Of a stretch of 64,000 nucleotides of DNA, positions 56,501 through 64,000 are shown piece after piece. Below the pieces are notes generated by a model that was not told the origin of the DNA, did not search any database, and saw only the letters and a list, made by a program, of their open reading frames with translations. The first letter of the stretch is position 1; every line of letters begins with the position of its first letter. The position numbers and the translations under genes were made by a program. The stretch spans positions 62,001-126,000 of the forward strand of contig CAJYHN010000010.1 in the NCBI GenBank assembly GCA_913774665.1, given 5' to 3'. The DNA comes from an uncultured Microbacterium sp. (GTDB lineage: Bacteria > Actinomycetota > Actinomycetes > Actinomycetales > Microbacteriaceae).

Positions 56501-59453
56501 CCTCTCCCGTGGCGCCCGAGGAGTCCGAGACGCGGTAGCGGAAGGACACCTGACCACGGTCACCGGGGACCGAGGAGTACAGGATGCTGGACCCGTCCGG
56601 CGAGATCGAGGCGGTGCCGCGGTTGGGCTGCGCGACGATGCGGTCGAGCGTGACGGCGTCGCCGTCGGGGTCGACGCCGAAACCCTTGAAGTCGATCGAG
56701 GTGGTGCCGCCGCTGAGGACGCGCCCCTCGAGGGTGTCGGGCAGAGGGGCGCGGTTCGCTTCTCCGCCCAGGACCGTGACGTGGACGGTCGCCTCATCCC
56801 AGAGAGCCGGAGTACCCGTCGTGTAGACGCGATAGGTCACCTCGTACGAACCCGGCGTGGTCGGGGCGAGGTAGCGCAGGACTCCCCCGGAGGTGAAGGC
56901 GAGGGCGTCACTCGCCGGCTGGGCCTGCACGCTCGAGGGGTCGAGCGTCGGGCGTCCGCCGGCCGGTGAGATGTCGTTGTCGAGGACGGGGATGTCGATC
57001 TGCGCGCCCACGCGCACCGTGACGTTGTCATCGACCGCGATCGGAGCGATCTCGGGAGCCGGCGGGAGCAGGTAGACCGTCGCCTCGCCCGTCACCCTCG
57101 AGCCCTCGTCGTCCGTTCCGTCGCTGACGGTGTAGGCGACGGTTCCGAGAAGCCCCGCGGAGCCGTCAGCGGTGCTGCCCGAGACGCGCAGGTCGTTCTG
57201 ACCCACGGTGTCGACGGTGAGCGAGGCGCCCTCTTGCGCCGTCCCGACCACGTCGCTCAGCAGGAGCACGCGACCGGTGGGGTTCGACACCGCGCTGAAG
57301 ACGTCGAGCGTCGCGTCCTCCTGCGGCCGGACGAACGCGACGACCGGGGAGGTCGCCAGCTGCGCCGGCGCGTCGGCGGGGAGCAGGGTGATGCGCGCGG
57401 TCCCCGTCGCGTCGCGACCACCGCCGTTGACGGTGAAGTCGACACGGTAGACGCCGGGCTGATTCGCCGAGAAGTCGAACGTGGTGCTGCCGCCGACCAC
57501 CGTCGCGGTGGCCGTGGCGTCGTCGAGGACCCGGACCGAGGTGAGGCTGACGTTACCGGCGGTCCCGGTCACGTGGGGGCCCACATCGACCGCCACCGAG
57601 GACCCGACGGTGTCGATCGTCGCGAAGGACTGGACGGCGAGCGTGGGATCGGGAGCCACGCGGATGACGAGGGGTTTGGTCGTCGCTGCCCCCTCGGTGT
57701 CGGCCACGGTGACGTCGAGCTGGATGTTCTGCTCGCCGCCCGAGCCGTCGTCGGCATGCTGGTAGACCACGTCTCCCGCGGGGGTCGCGGCGACAGTGCC
57801 CACGCCGCCGGGGTTGTCCACCGAGAGCAGCAGCAGCGGGTCGCCGTCGGGGTCCACCCAGCCGGGGAGGACGGGGACCGTGATGGTGCCGCCGCGAGCG
57901 ACCTCGGGGGTCGGCCAGGGCTGCAGGCACTTGTCGACGCCGCACCAGACGGGCGCCGCGTTCGACGAGGGCGGCGAGACCGAGAGGGTCACCGAGGTGG
58001 GGGCGGAGTTCAATCCGTCGGCCGCGGTGCCGTCGGTGACCGCGTACGAGAAGGTGGCGCTGCCGGTCGCCCCCGGCGCGACGCGCACGGCGAGACGCTG
58101 ACCGGCGTCGGTCACGGTGAGCGTTCCGAAGCCCGGGTCGAGTCCCGTGACGCTCTCGGCGATGATGCTGAGGACGTCCTCGTTGGGGTCGTGGTCGTTC
58201 AAGAGCACGGGAAGCGTCGTGAGACGACCGGGCCGCACGCCGAACGCATCGGGTTCGGCGATCGGCGGCTTCGGGTCGAGGACGACGCTCAGCTTCTCAT
58301 CGCTCTGCACGGCGGTCTGCTCGGTGCGATCGTCGAGCGACCAGTTCTGGCTGGACGCGACGAGGGCCCCGTCGGGCACGGTCCAGACCCACCCCGTGCG
58401 CGTCTCGTTCAGGATCACGGCGTGGTCGGTCGCGACGAAGACCGGCCGCCGCTGGTCGGGCATGGTCGCTCCGCCGTAGTCGAGACCGGTCTCGCCCTCA
58501 TCGGAGCGCCACAGCGTGCCGCGTGCGTCCCCCGGCAGGAGCCAGGCGGCGTACGCGACGCCCTGGTGCGACAAGGGGCGGGCGGGCTGGCCGAGGACGT
58601 TGCCTCCGCCGCCGACCTCGCGCCGGGGCTCCGAACCGTCTGCCGGGATGCTCCACAGCGACTGGTCGTCGGCGACGTACACCGCCCGTGCGTCGGCGTC
58701 GGCATCGGCGACCACGAGCTGGTCGGCCGCGTCGATGGTGACCGGGTCCGCGCCGCGCACCCACACCCGGCCTGCGTCCGCGTCGACGAGGACCCAGGTG
58801 TCCCCGGCCGCCGAGAGGACGGGAGCAGCGATCTCCGCCTCGAGCGCATCACGGCCGCGCACTTCGTCTGCGTCGATGTCGTACCGGATGACGGAGCCGT
58901 CGGCGGACGAGTAGGCGAAGAGCATGCCGCGGGCGTCGAGGGCGATGGCATCCGCGGTATAGGACGGCGCGTTCTCGTCCTGCGAGGTGTCGAAGGGGTC
59001 GAGCTCGGTGGGCTTCTGCCCCGCCTGGCTCAGGCGGCTCGCGAAGAGCGTGCCGGTGTCGGTGCGGTACACCGCGTAATCGCCCGCCGTGACCACCGAG
59101 GTCGTACCCGGCGGGGTGTCGGGGGCCGCCTCGAGCTGGTCGTCGGAGAGGTCGACGGGCTGGGCCTCGTTGATCCGGGTGAGCTTGCTGAAGCTGTCGG
59201 TGAAGAGGTAGGCACCGTCACCGCTCTGCACCACCTGGCTGGGGTTGCCCGCGGTGCGCACGGTGTCGAGTTCGCCGACGGTGGTGTTCACGCGCGCGTA
59301 GCGCTGGCCGTCACCGGTCTGCAAGGCCCACACCGACGTGTCGACCTCGGGGGTCTGCTGGGCGTCGAGACCGGGCCACACGATGCTCGCCGTGATGACG
59401 AGGGCGGCGGCTGCGAGCGTCGAGGCCAACCCCGCGATCGTCCTGCGCTTCAT
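53502..59453 (-). CDS. Giant surface protein: propeller-like, Ig/cadherin-like and Fn3-like domains
   Basis: This 1983-residue protein has an N-terminal membrane anchor (about residues 5-25). Residues about 40-450 look like a beta-propeller of short repeated strands (for example GDGQRYARVNTTVGELDTV, YAVYRTDTGTLFASRL). From about 460 to 1430 there are many Ig/cadherin-like modules with recurring NDxDP, V-x-VLxND and FxYxVSD motifs. Fn3-like domains follow to about 1750, then a C-terminal beta-rich domain with a Cys pair. It overlaps the kinase gene by ATGA. It is probably a wall-spanning adhesin or sensor; the ligand is unknown. Domain limits are estimates. Confidence 0.85.
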   Translation of the reverse strand: MKRRTIAGLASTLAAAALVITASIVWPGLDAQQTPEVDTSVWALQTGDGQRYARVNTTVGELDTVRTAGNPSQVVQSGDGAYLFTDSFSKLTRINEAQPVDLSDDQLEAAPDTPPGTTSVVTAGDYAVYRTDTGTLFASRLSQAGQKPTELDPFDTSQDENAPSYTADAIALDARGMLFAYSSADGSVIRYDIDADEVRGRDALEAEIAAPVLSAAGDTWVLVDADAGRVWVRGADPVTIDAADQLVVADADADARAVYVADDQSLWSIPADGSEPRREVGGGGNVLGQPARPLSHQGVAYAAWLLPGDARGTLWRSDEGETGLDYGGATMPDQRRPVFVATDHAVILNETRTGWVWTVPDGALVASSQNWSLDDRTEQTAVQSDEKLSVVLDPKPPIAEPDAFGVRPGRLTTLPVLLNDHDPNEDVLSIIAESVTGLDPGFGTLTVTDAGQRLAVRVAPGATGSATFSYAVTDGTAADGLNSAPTSVTLSVSPPSSNAAPVWCGVDKCLQPWPTPEVARGGTITVPVLPGWVDPDGDPLLLLSVDNPGGVGTVAATPAGDVVYQHADDGSGGEQNIQLDVTVADTEGAATTKPLVIRVAPDPTLAVQSFATIDTVGSSVAVDVGPHVTGTAGNVSLTSVRVLDDATATATVVGGSTTFDFSANQPGVYRVDFTVNGGGRDATGTARITLLPADAPAQLATSPVVAFVRPQEDATLDVFSAVSNPTGRVLLLSDVVGTAQEGASLTVDTVGQNDLRVSGSTADGSAGLLGTVAYTVSDGTDDEGSRVTGEATVYLLPPAPEIAPIAVDDNVTVRVGAQIDIPVLDNDISPAGGRPTLDPSSVQAQPASDALAFTSGGVLRYLAPTTPGSYEVTYRVYTTGTPALWDEATVHVTVLGGEANRAPLPDTLEGRVLSGGTTSIDFKGFGVDPDGDAVTLDRIVAQPNRGTASISPDGSSILYSSVPGDRGQVSFRYRVSDSSGATGEGTVRIGVLDAQANPSPITFTDYVQVQAGADRTIRVSPLANDIDPTQGRLTLTGVRPDLPEKLVDESDNPEYARLKGYIDAVSDTGVVIKAGEQPGTMSFLYDVASDSGNTGRGLIVVKVVRENVPDYPVVTDTVLTVENRDDFTSGVDVLAGKATWSGGEVGDLDVSLWGQPADVTLNGRQISGTLPATRRVIPFAITGRVGDSDVTTYAFLRVPGDDDLSLSLRPGAAQRVDELASVEFDMAGLIALPRRATLEVGTDVSATGVRAEGRCSVSGTVVRYDAGAGSPYTDACQVPVRIAGTEDWTVVSVPIGVVARDPQPVLKPGALTVGPGETATFDLRNMTSWQLGREDWAGIRYALDYGGSAFGVSLDGSIVTVTGNDRSVPGTENAAIISVTSHNAVAPARLVLRVGAAPSTLPQGGTTSQQCSQASGSSCTIGVIGASGEVNPLPRTPLEVVDVRPTAACAGVSFGVASASGIVASWSDDAPGATCSASVTLRDAQGRTTASTRDARVVLDLLGFPRPPGSVRQTAYADGSLTLRVDPGEARRAYPAISGFTVRSNGAVVGQCGADGTCPPIAAPNGEQREYVVTAVNSVGESKTAVRTTGWAYRPPNAPKGMDFTPTQTGGEGNLADLVIKGVDSAETGTLEIASAAGDKIQVSVGRNQDVVQVARFRVGSNSSTQVTVTPISRFTVPPGLGGASAGNQLSAIAHGVGAPTNPTLTLTSTSNGNGTSTVDARATAQQNGTDSEVRFNIVQKGLPCIPRSGGDTQRFTALGDGETYTFTMCAESWFNGRSYGSVSMDQQVDAQQSKAAPKGYTFRVGSKATIDGNEARWRIDRINDGDPPPRFNDKKFVNWGPGTTVFDRDPEIQVYFQHQVWGTQSQYGAVTPANGSAPYQVQASWKVESCEGGKTLSASGSSSNDKAKVTFSYDNARYYDKDGKRLSVAEGAPATSVPVGTTRVENIRVTVDWSAQGWNLDSASTDFGGGCKPGTPAPPPSS

Positions 59454-60586
59454 CGGAGGACTCCCGTGGCGAACAAGGCGGCGACGACGACGGCCCCCGC
59501 GGTCACCAGCGTCGCCGAGGCGAGGACCCACGGAAGCGCCTTCGAGCCGGTCGAGGCGGGCGAGGCGATGTCGGTGTCTTCGTCGCGCACGTAGCCCGCC
59601 ATGCCGGAACTGCCGCGGAGCTTGCGCCCACCCTCGCGCTCGATGCGCGACCGGGCCGGGCCCCGCAACGTCCCGTCGGCGAAATCGACCGCTCGGGCGG
59701 CGGGCGCCCACTCCGCGGCGGGGACCTCGAGCGGTGTCGAGGGCAGGCCGGCCTCGACCTGGACGGCCTGGATCGCCTCGCCGAACTCGCGTGCGCTGGC
59801 GTACCGGTCGGCGGGGTTGCGGGACATCGACTTCGCGAGCACCGCCTGCAGCGAGGCGGGGACGTCGTTGCGGGTGATGTCGGTGTAGGTCGCGCGGGCG
59901 ATGCGGCGTCGCAACTGCTCGCGGGAGTTCTGCCCCTTCTCGCGTCGCTCGAACGGGCTCTGCCCCGCCAGCAGCGAGTAGATCGTGGCGCCGAGGCTCC
60001 ACACCTCGCTGGACACGGTTCCGGCCGTCTGCTCGGCGACCACCTCGGGCGCGCTCCATGGCACCGACATCGCCAGCATCTCGTCCGCCCCCTGTCGTAC
60101 GAGGGACGAGGAGATGCCGAAGTCGGCGAGGACGGGTGCTCCGAACGTCGTGACGAGGATGTTGCTCGGCTTCACGTCGCGGTGGATGAGTCCCGCGTGG
60201 TGCGCCGATTCGAGGGCCCCCGACATGCGGACGCCGATCGAGAGGACCTCGGGCACGGGGATGCGCTCGACGCGGTAGCGCTGAGCGAGCGAACCCGGAC
60301 AGAACTCCATGACGATGTAGGGCCGGCCGTCGGCCGAGATCCCCGCCTGGTACACGGTGACGATCGAGGGGTGGGCCGAGAGATGGGCGAGGACGTCGGC
60401 TTCGGCATTGAACATGCGCAGCAGATCGGTGTCGCGCACATCGCTCGGAAGCACCTTGACCGCGACGTCGCGGCGCGGCATGTCCTGCCCGTACAGGAAG
60501 ACGTCCGCGAAGCCTCCGGAGCCCAGCGGTCGGATGTACGCGAGCCCGGGCAAGATGGGCGGCGAAGACGGCAGGCGCTGCGGCAT
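59450..60586 (-). CDS. Membrane Ser/Thr protein kinase (PknB-like catalytic domain)
   Basis: This 378-residue kinase has an intact catalytic domain (about 15-270): GSGGFADVFL loop, VAVKVL Lys, HRDVKPSNILV, LADFGIS and SAPEVV. The activation segment (SLVRQGADEMLAMSVPW) is atypical, without the usual TxGTP. A linker with DEDTDI leads to one membrane helix (about 350-375) and almost no outer part, so no PASTA sensor. The surface protein encoded next could supply sensing. The ATG at 60586 follows GGGGGAGGGGG. It is the first gene of the operon. No phosphatase gene is present nearby. Confidence 0.92.
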   Translation of the reverse strand: MPQRLPSSPPILPGLAYIRPLGSGGFADVFLYGQDMPRRDVAVKVLPSDVRDTDLLRMFNAEADVLAHLSAHPSIVTVYQAGISADGRPYIVMEFCPGSLAQRYRVERIPVPEVLSIGVRMSGALESAHHAGLIHRDVKPSNILVTTFGAPVLADFGISSSLVRQGADEMLAMSVPWSAPEVVAEQTAGTVSSEVWSLGATIYSLLAGQSPFERREKGQNSREQLRRRIARATYTDITRNDVPASLQAVLAKSMSRNPADRYASAREFGEAIQAVQVEAGLPSTPLEVPAAEWAPAARAVDFADGTLRGPARSRIEREGGRKLRGSSGMAGYVRDEDTDIASPASTGSKALPWVLASATLVTAGAVVVAALFATGVLR

Positions 60587-60688
60587 CGAGCCCCCTCCCC
60601 CGTGAGACGCGCCCGCGACTCGATAAGCGGACAACCCGTCGATGCTAACAAAAGCACGGCGCCCCGCTGCGCCCTTGTGAACAGAGCG

Positions 60689-61351
60689 TCAGGATGCCGG
60701 AGGCTCCACGTCGCGCGGATCGAACGGCGCATCGAGCGAGCGGGTGAGGTCGTCCAGGAGCGCGGCGATCTGCGGTTCGACGAATTCCGCCACCGCCGCC
60801 TGGATCCGGAGGCGGTGATGGAGAAGGACCGTGCACACTTCGCGGCCGATCATGTTGGCGTAGTCGTCGGCGAGGCCCACCTCCTGTCGCAGCGCCGCCT
60901 TCGCGGCATCCGACAGCGGGGGAAGAGCGGGGATGGCCGCGTCCTCTTCGGCCGCGAGGCCCGAGAGGGTGAAGAGGAAGGGCGACCCGGGCTCGGGGTC
61001 GGGGTCGAGCGGCATCCCGTCGAACTCGGGTTCGAGCCCTTCGGCCGGACGGTACGAGCGTCGTCGGTTGCGCTCGGCCTGCTGGTCGAGCTCGGCCTGC
61101 AGCATCGGGAGATTGCGAGACGTGTACTCGGCGACCGCATGATCGACGATCGCCTTCACCCGCGTCGACAGTCCGTGTTGCACCCCGTGCGGGACATCGG
61201 ACCCGAGACCCGCAGCCGACAGAACCGGCGAGCCGAAGCACCGGCGGCACGGAGCGACACGACCGCGGTGGTTCGCGGGCTCCCAGCGGGGCAGCCAACG
61301 GAGCCAGGCGTCCACCGCCTGACCGACCTGGCTCTCGAGCGACCGCTCCAC
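60689..61351 (-). CDS. Conserved-looking protein, unknown function
   Basis: This 220-residue soluble protein has an N-terminal HRGRVAPCRRCFGSP segment (a C-x2-C that may bind metal), a central Pro/Asp/Glu-rich linker and a helical C-terminus. I recognise no domain. The start is a GTG seven bases after a TAGCGT box. It lies upstream of the kinase operon in the same direction, 102 bases away. Confidence 0.62.
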   Translation of the reverse strand: MERSLESQVGQAVDAWLRWLPRWEPANHRGRVAPCRRCFGSPVLSAAGLGSDVPHGVQHGLSTRVKAIVDHAVAEYTSRNLPMLQAELDQQAERNRRRSYRPAEGLEPEFDGMPLDPDPEPGSPFLFTLSGLAAEEDAAIPALPPLSDAAKAALRQEVGLADDYANMIGREVCTVLLHHRLRIQAAVAEFVEPQIAALLDDLTRSLDAPFDPRDVEPPAS

Positions 61352-61358
61352 ACCCCCT

Positions 61359-61364
61359 ACGCTA
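61359..61364 (-). promoter_or_regulatory. -10 box of the leaderless 60689-61351 gene
   Basis: TAGCGT on the minus strand is followed by seven bases and the GTG at 61351. Confidence 0.4.
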
Positions 61365-61420
61365 GCCCGACACGCCCGGGAACACGCGGATGCGGACGGA
61401 CCCGCGCGTCACGGGACGCA

Positions 61421-61903
61421 TCACGGGCCCTCGTCCTCGTCTTCCCAGCGCCAGCGTGGGCCCGTCGTGCGAGCCCGCACGAGCAGGATGCCGAAGAGCC
61501 CCGCGAGCACGGCTGCGCCGGCCACCACCGGACCGGGGAATCCCAGCGCGACGCTTTCCGCCGCGGCGACGCCCCGAACCGGATCGGCCCCGCTGACGAG
61601 AGCGCCGAGCACGACCCCGAGCACTTCGCCCAGATACGCCGCGATCGCGCACGGAACGGCGGTCAGCCACCCGGGCGGGTCGACCCGGAGGCCCCACCAC
61701 AGTGTCGCCGCGAAACCCGCGAGGGCCAGCACCTGACCGATGACGCCGGGGACGGCACCAAGACCGCGGACGGGGATGACATCGGCGTCGACGACGAGGC
61801 TCGTCACCCCGAGGCCCGCGATCGAGAGGGTGATGAAGACGACGGACGCGAAGACGACAGCGACCGGCGGGGAAACCCCCGCCGGTCGCTGTTCGTTGGT
61901 CAT
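61421..61903 (-). CDS. Small four-helix membrane protein, unknown function
   Basis: This 160-residue protein has four hydrophobic segments (about 15-35, 50-70, 80-105 and 120-145) and an acidic C-terminus (WEDEDEGP). It is ten bases downstream of the 61914-63005 gene, so the two are probably co-transcribed. A perfect 15-bp hairpin covers codons 5-15, which makes the assigned ATG somewhat uncertain. It resembles small actinobacterial DUF6113-type proteins, but I am not certain of the family. Confidence 0.65.
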   Translation of the reverse strand: MTNEQRPAGVSPPVAVVFASVVFITLSIAGLGVTSLVVDADVIPVRGLGAVPGVIGQVLALAGFAATLWWGLRVDPPGWLTAVPCAIAAYLGEVLGVVLGALVSGADPVRGVAAAESVALGFPGPVVAGAAVLAGLFGILLVRARTTGPRWRWEDEDEGP

Positions 61904-61913
61904 CGACTCCGGC

Positions 61914-63005
61914 TCAGCGCTGCGTGAGCTGAGGGCCGGCCTCGAGGGTGCGCTCGTACTCGCGCTGGGCTTCGGCGTTGATCTCGGTCACACGGCGACC
62001 GCGTGCCGACACCCACGAGCCGAACCAGATGGTCAGTTCGCGCCCGAGGACGAACGCGACGATCGCGAGCGGGGCGAGGACGTTGTTCTTCAGCAGCTCG
62101 ACCGACTCGCGCGGGGTGATCTCCCAGAACGGCGCGGCGAAGAGGGCTCCCAGCAGGTGCCCGGCCCACGCCACGACGCCGACGACGAGGCCCCAGACCA
62201 CCCAGTGACCCCAGCGCCCGCGGTTGATCAGGGCGCCGAGGAACCAGAACCCGAAGTAGAACGCCACGGTGGGCACCCACAGGCCCCACGTGGTCAGCGC
62301 CGAGAGAGCCGCTTGACCGAGGTCGGCGGTGGCGGTGCGGCCGGTCAGCAGGCCCAGGCCGAGGGTCGCGGCGAGGTAGAGCACCGCGAAGACCAGAGCG
62401 GCGAGAAGACCGATCGCTCCGGCCGCGCCCCGGTTGTTGCGGGGGCGAGGGGCTTCGGGCGCCTGCACGAAGATCGGCTGCGCCCCGCCCACCGTGCGGG
62501 TGGGCTCCTCGGCGGCGGGAGCGGCTGCGGCGGCCGCGGCGGCGCCGGCGGCGGGGTACGCCGTCGTGCTCGCGTCGTCGTAGCGCGAGGTCGCGGTCGT
62601 GTCGTCGTGACGGACGTCGTCGCGGCGGACGTCGTCGCGAGCGGGCTCTGCGGAGGCGGCGTATGCGGCCCAGCGGGCGTCTTCGTCGTCGAGGTCGACC
62701 GAGCCGGCGGATGCCGAGGAACCCTGCGGGGCGACCGGCGATGCGTCGTGCACCACGGGAGCCGCGTGCTCGCTGCGGGCCGTCGTCGAAGCGACGTCGG
62801 CGCGCGCGTGCTCCTCGCGCTCGTCCCACGCGGCTTCGGCCGCCGCGGGGTCGACCGCGTCTCGGCGGGCGGCCTCGGCGTCGGCGAGACCCTCATGGGC
62901 TCGGCCGACGACGTCCTGCGCTTCGTCCTTCGGCTCGACGACGGGGTCGCCGTACGAAGCCTTCGGTTCAGCGACGGGGTCGCTGCCCGACGTGTTGTCG
63001 CTCAT
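61914..63005 (-). CDS. Membrane protein with long disordered acidic N-terminus
   Basis: In this 363-residue protein, residues 1-185 are low complexity (Ala, Asp, Glu, with D-R-R-D-D-V repeats and an Ala run), followed by four membrane helices (about 195-330) and a basic C-terminal helix. AGGAGA precedes the ATG. I recognise no functional domain; the layout is common in Microbacteriaceae membrane proteins of unknown role. Confidence 0.68.
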   Translation of the reverse strand: MSDNTSGSDPVAEPKASYGDPVVEPKDEAQDVVGRAHEGLADAEAARRDAVDPAAAEAAWDEREEHARADVASTTARSEHAAPVVHDASPVAPQGSSASAGSVDLDDEDARWAAYAASAEPARDDVRRDDVRHDDTTATSRYDDASTTAYPAAGAAAAAAAAPAAEEPTRTVGGAQPIFVQAPEAPRPRNNRGAAGAIGLLAALVFAVLYLAATLGLGLLTGRTATADLGQAALSALTTWGLWVPTVAFYFGFWFLGALINRGRWGHWVVWGLVVGVVAWAGHLLGALFAAPFWEITPRESVELLKNNVLAPLAIVAFVLGRELTIWFGSWVSARGRRVTEINAEAQREYERTLEAGPQLTQR

Positions 63006-63111
63006 GGGGTCTCCTCACGCGGTGCTTGCCGCGCAAGGCTAACCCGGGCGCCCCGCGGCGACGCGCAGGCGTGCCGGGGATGTCCTTCTCGACCGTGTCG
63101 GTGGGGCGGCT

Positions 63112-63117
63112 TAGGGT
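63112..63117 (+). promoter_or_regulatory. -10 box of a leaderless lipoprotein gene
   Basis: TAGGGT is followed by six bases and the ATG at 63124. Confidence 0.5.
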
Positions 63118-63123
63118 GTTCCC

Positions 63124-63711
63124 ATGTCCGCTCGCCTGCTCCGTCCGGCCGTCGCGGCGGCTCTCGCCGGTGCCGCCCTCCTCGCGCTGAGCGCGTGCGC
63201 CCCCGCCGCGGACGACGCCGCGCCCTCCCCCTCGGCACCGGTCGTGTCGTCCAGCCCGACCCCCATCCCGACGATCACTCAGACGGCGCCGGCCGTCCGC
63301 ATCCCCGCCGACTGCCGCTCGATGCTCTCGGCCGACGTCCTGGCTCAGCTCGGCCAGACCCCTCTGAACGACCCCTCGCTCGGAGCCTCGGGCGTGCAGT
63401 CCGACGGCTCGCTGATCTGCATCTGGCGCGACCCGGCGGCGGACACGACCGGGCTCGTCACGCACATCTCGCGCATGGATCGCGGCCCCGCACTCGACAT
63501 GCTGAACGGCCTCGTCGATACCCAGGGCTTCAGCTGCTACACCCCTGACGCCGGGACGCGCTGCGAGAAGACATGGATCAACCCGACCTACCCCGTCAAC
63601 GACGGTCGGACGCTCTACTGGCGCGACGGTGTGTTGATCGACACGCAGTACTCGAACCTCGCCCCCACGGGATACACCGGCAGCATCATCGCCTCCGTCT
63701 TCGGCGGCTGA
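63124..63711 (+). CDS. Small lipoprotein, unknown function
   Basis: This 195-residue protein has a lipobox LSAC after a typical signal peptide, a Ser/Pro-rich linker and a domain with four Cys residues (ADCRSML, LICIW, GFSCYTPDAGTRCEKTW). The last motif recurs in the convergent gene 22 bases beyond its stop. No named domain is recognised. A leaderless promoter precedes it. Confidence 0.75.
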   Translation: MSARLLRPAVAAALAGAALLALSACAPAADDAAPSPSAPVVSSSPTPIPTITQTAPAVRIPADCRSMLSADVLAQLGQTPLNDPSLGASGVQSDGSLICIWRDPAADTTGLVTHISRMDRGPALDMLNGLVDTQGFSCYTPDAGTRCEKTWINPTYPVNDGRTLYWRDGVLIDTQYSNLAPTGYTGSIIASVFGG

Positions 63712-63732
63712 ACCCGCGAGCGGGCCGTCTCG

Positions 63733-64000
63733 TCACTCGCCGAAGAAGGCGTGGGATGCCACGATCGCGGCGTATCCGTCGGGCATCCACCCGGAGAGCG
63801 ACGACGACACCCATCGGTCGGCGCGCAGATCGTGGACCTCGAGAAGCTCGCCCGAGGCGCGTTCGCAGTGCGTGGTGTCGGCCGCGACCGAGCACGCGAA
63901 ACCCTGTGCGGCGAGGGTGGTCGAGACAGCTGCAGCCCCCTCCGTCGTCACCGTCGAAACGGTCGTCTCGATCGAACGCCCGGCTTCGCCCCGCCAGTGG
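63733..64000 (-). CDS. Partial gene, probable paralogue of the 63124 lipoprotein
   Basis: This minus-strand frame is open to the window edge, so its start is missing. It ends with AQGFACSVAADTTHCERASG and an SGWMPDGYAAIVASHAF segment. These parallel GFSCYTPDAGTRCEKT and TGYTGSIIASVF of the convergent lipoprotein, with the same Cys spacing. At least 88 codons are present. A secreted location is likely by analogy but cannot be seen here. Confidence 0.6.
   Translation of the reverse strand, partial: HWRGEAGRSIETTVSTVTTEGAAAVSTTLAAQGFACSVAADTTHCERASGELLEVHDLRADRWVSSSLSGWMPDGYAAIVASHAFFGE

Noticed and set aside
53187-56969. 1260-codon open frame on the plus strand opposite the giant surface protein
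   Set aside because: It is antisense to a protein with clear Ig-like repeats; it has no ribosome site and no recognisable domain.

Overview
The window reads as high-GC actinobacterial chromosome, most likely Microbacterium or a close Microbacteriaceae relative. The basis is the GC-rich codon use, the str / S10 / spc / alpha ribosomal supercluster with infA-rpmJ-rpsM-rpsK-rpoA-rplQ at its end, F420-type enzymes, three copies of a small family I associate with Microbacteriaceae (DUF7882-type), and many genes whose start codon lies 6-7 bases after a TANNNT -10 box. This is inference from protein features; no 16S gene or database search was available. I see no tRNA, rRNA, CRISPR array, phage or insertion sequence.

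Region 1 (1-10.3 kb) is accessory: three DUF7882-type proteins with two MarR regulators, an alpha/beta hydrolase, a TerC exporter behind a yybP-ykoY-type manganese riboswitch, an F420-type oxidoreductase, an XRE regulator with a triplicated linker motif, an FBP zinc protein, a DoxX / 2H-phosphoesterase / F420-PPOX cluster, and a sigma-factor fragment that has region 2 only. Region 2 (10.3-22.2 kb) looks like a cell-surface polysaccharide system: a GH6 endoglucanase, a response regulator, a processive GT2 synthase, a sensor kinase, two paralogous modules (membrane protein with degenerate GGDEF-like domain plus convergent lipoprotein), a DUF4012 protein and an LAXTG-anchored protein. Region 3 (22.2-45.8 kb) is housekeeping, almost all on the minus strand: an EEP-family nuclease-like protein, truA, the alpha operon, a DsbA-like protein, map, adk, secY, the spc and S10 operons, a small Rv0909-like protein, tuf, fusA, rpsG and rpsL.

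Region 4 (45.9-60.6 kb) is a seven-gene minus-strand operon, mostly with 4-base stop/start overlaps. In transcription order it encodes a membrane Ser/Thr kinase, a 1983-residue propeller/Ig-like/Fn3-like surface protein, a MoxR ATPase, a DUF58 protein, a transglutaminase-fold membrane protein whose catalytic Cys and His are replaced, an FHA membrane protein, and a membrane-anchored protein with a tandem array of acidic-Thr motifs. The kinase is a natural writer, the Thr array a natural substrate, and the FHA domain a natural reader. This is the best candidate for an incompletely described system in the window. Region 5 (60.6-64 kb) holds unrecognised membrane proteins, a small lipoprotein and a related gene cut by the window edge.
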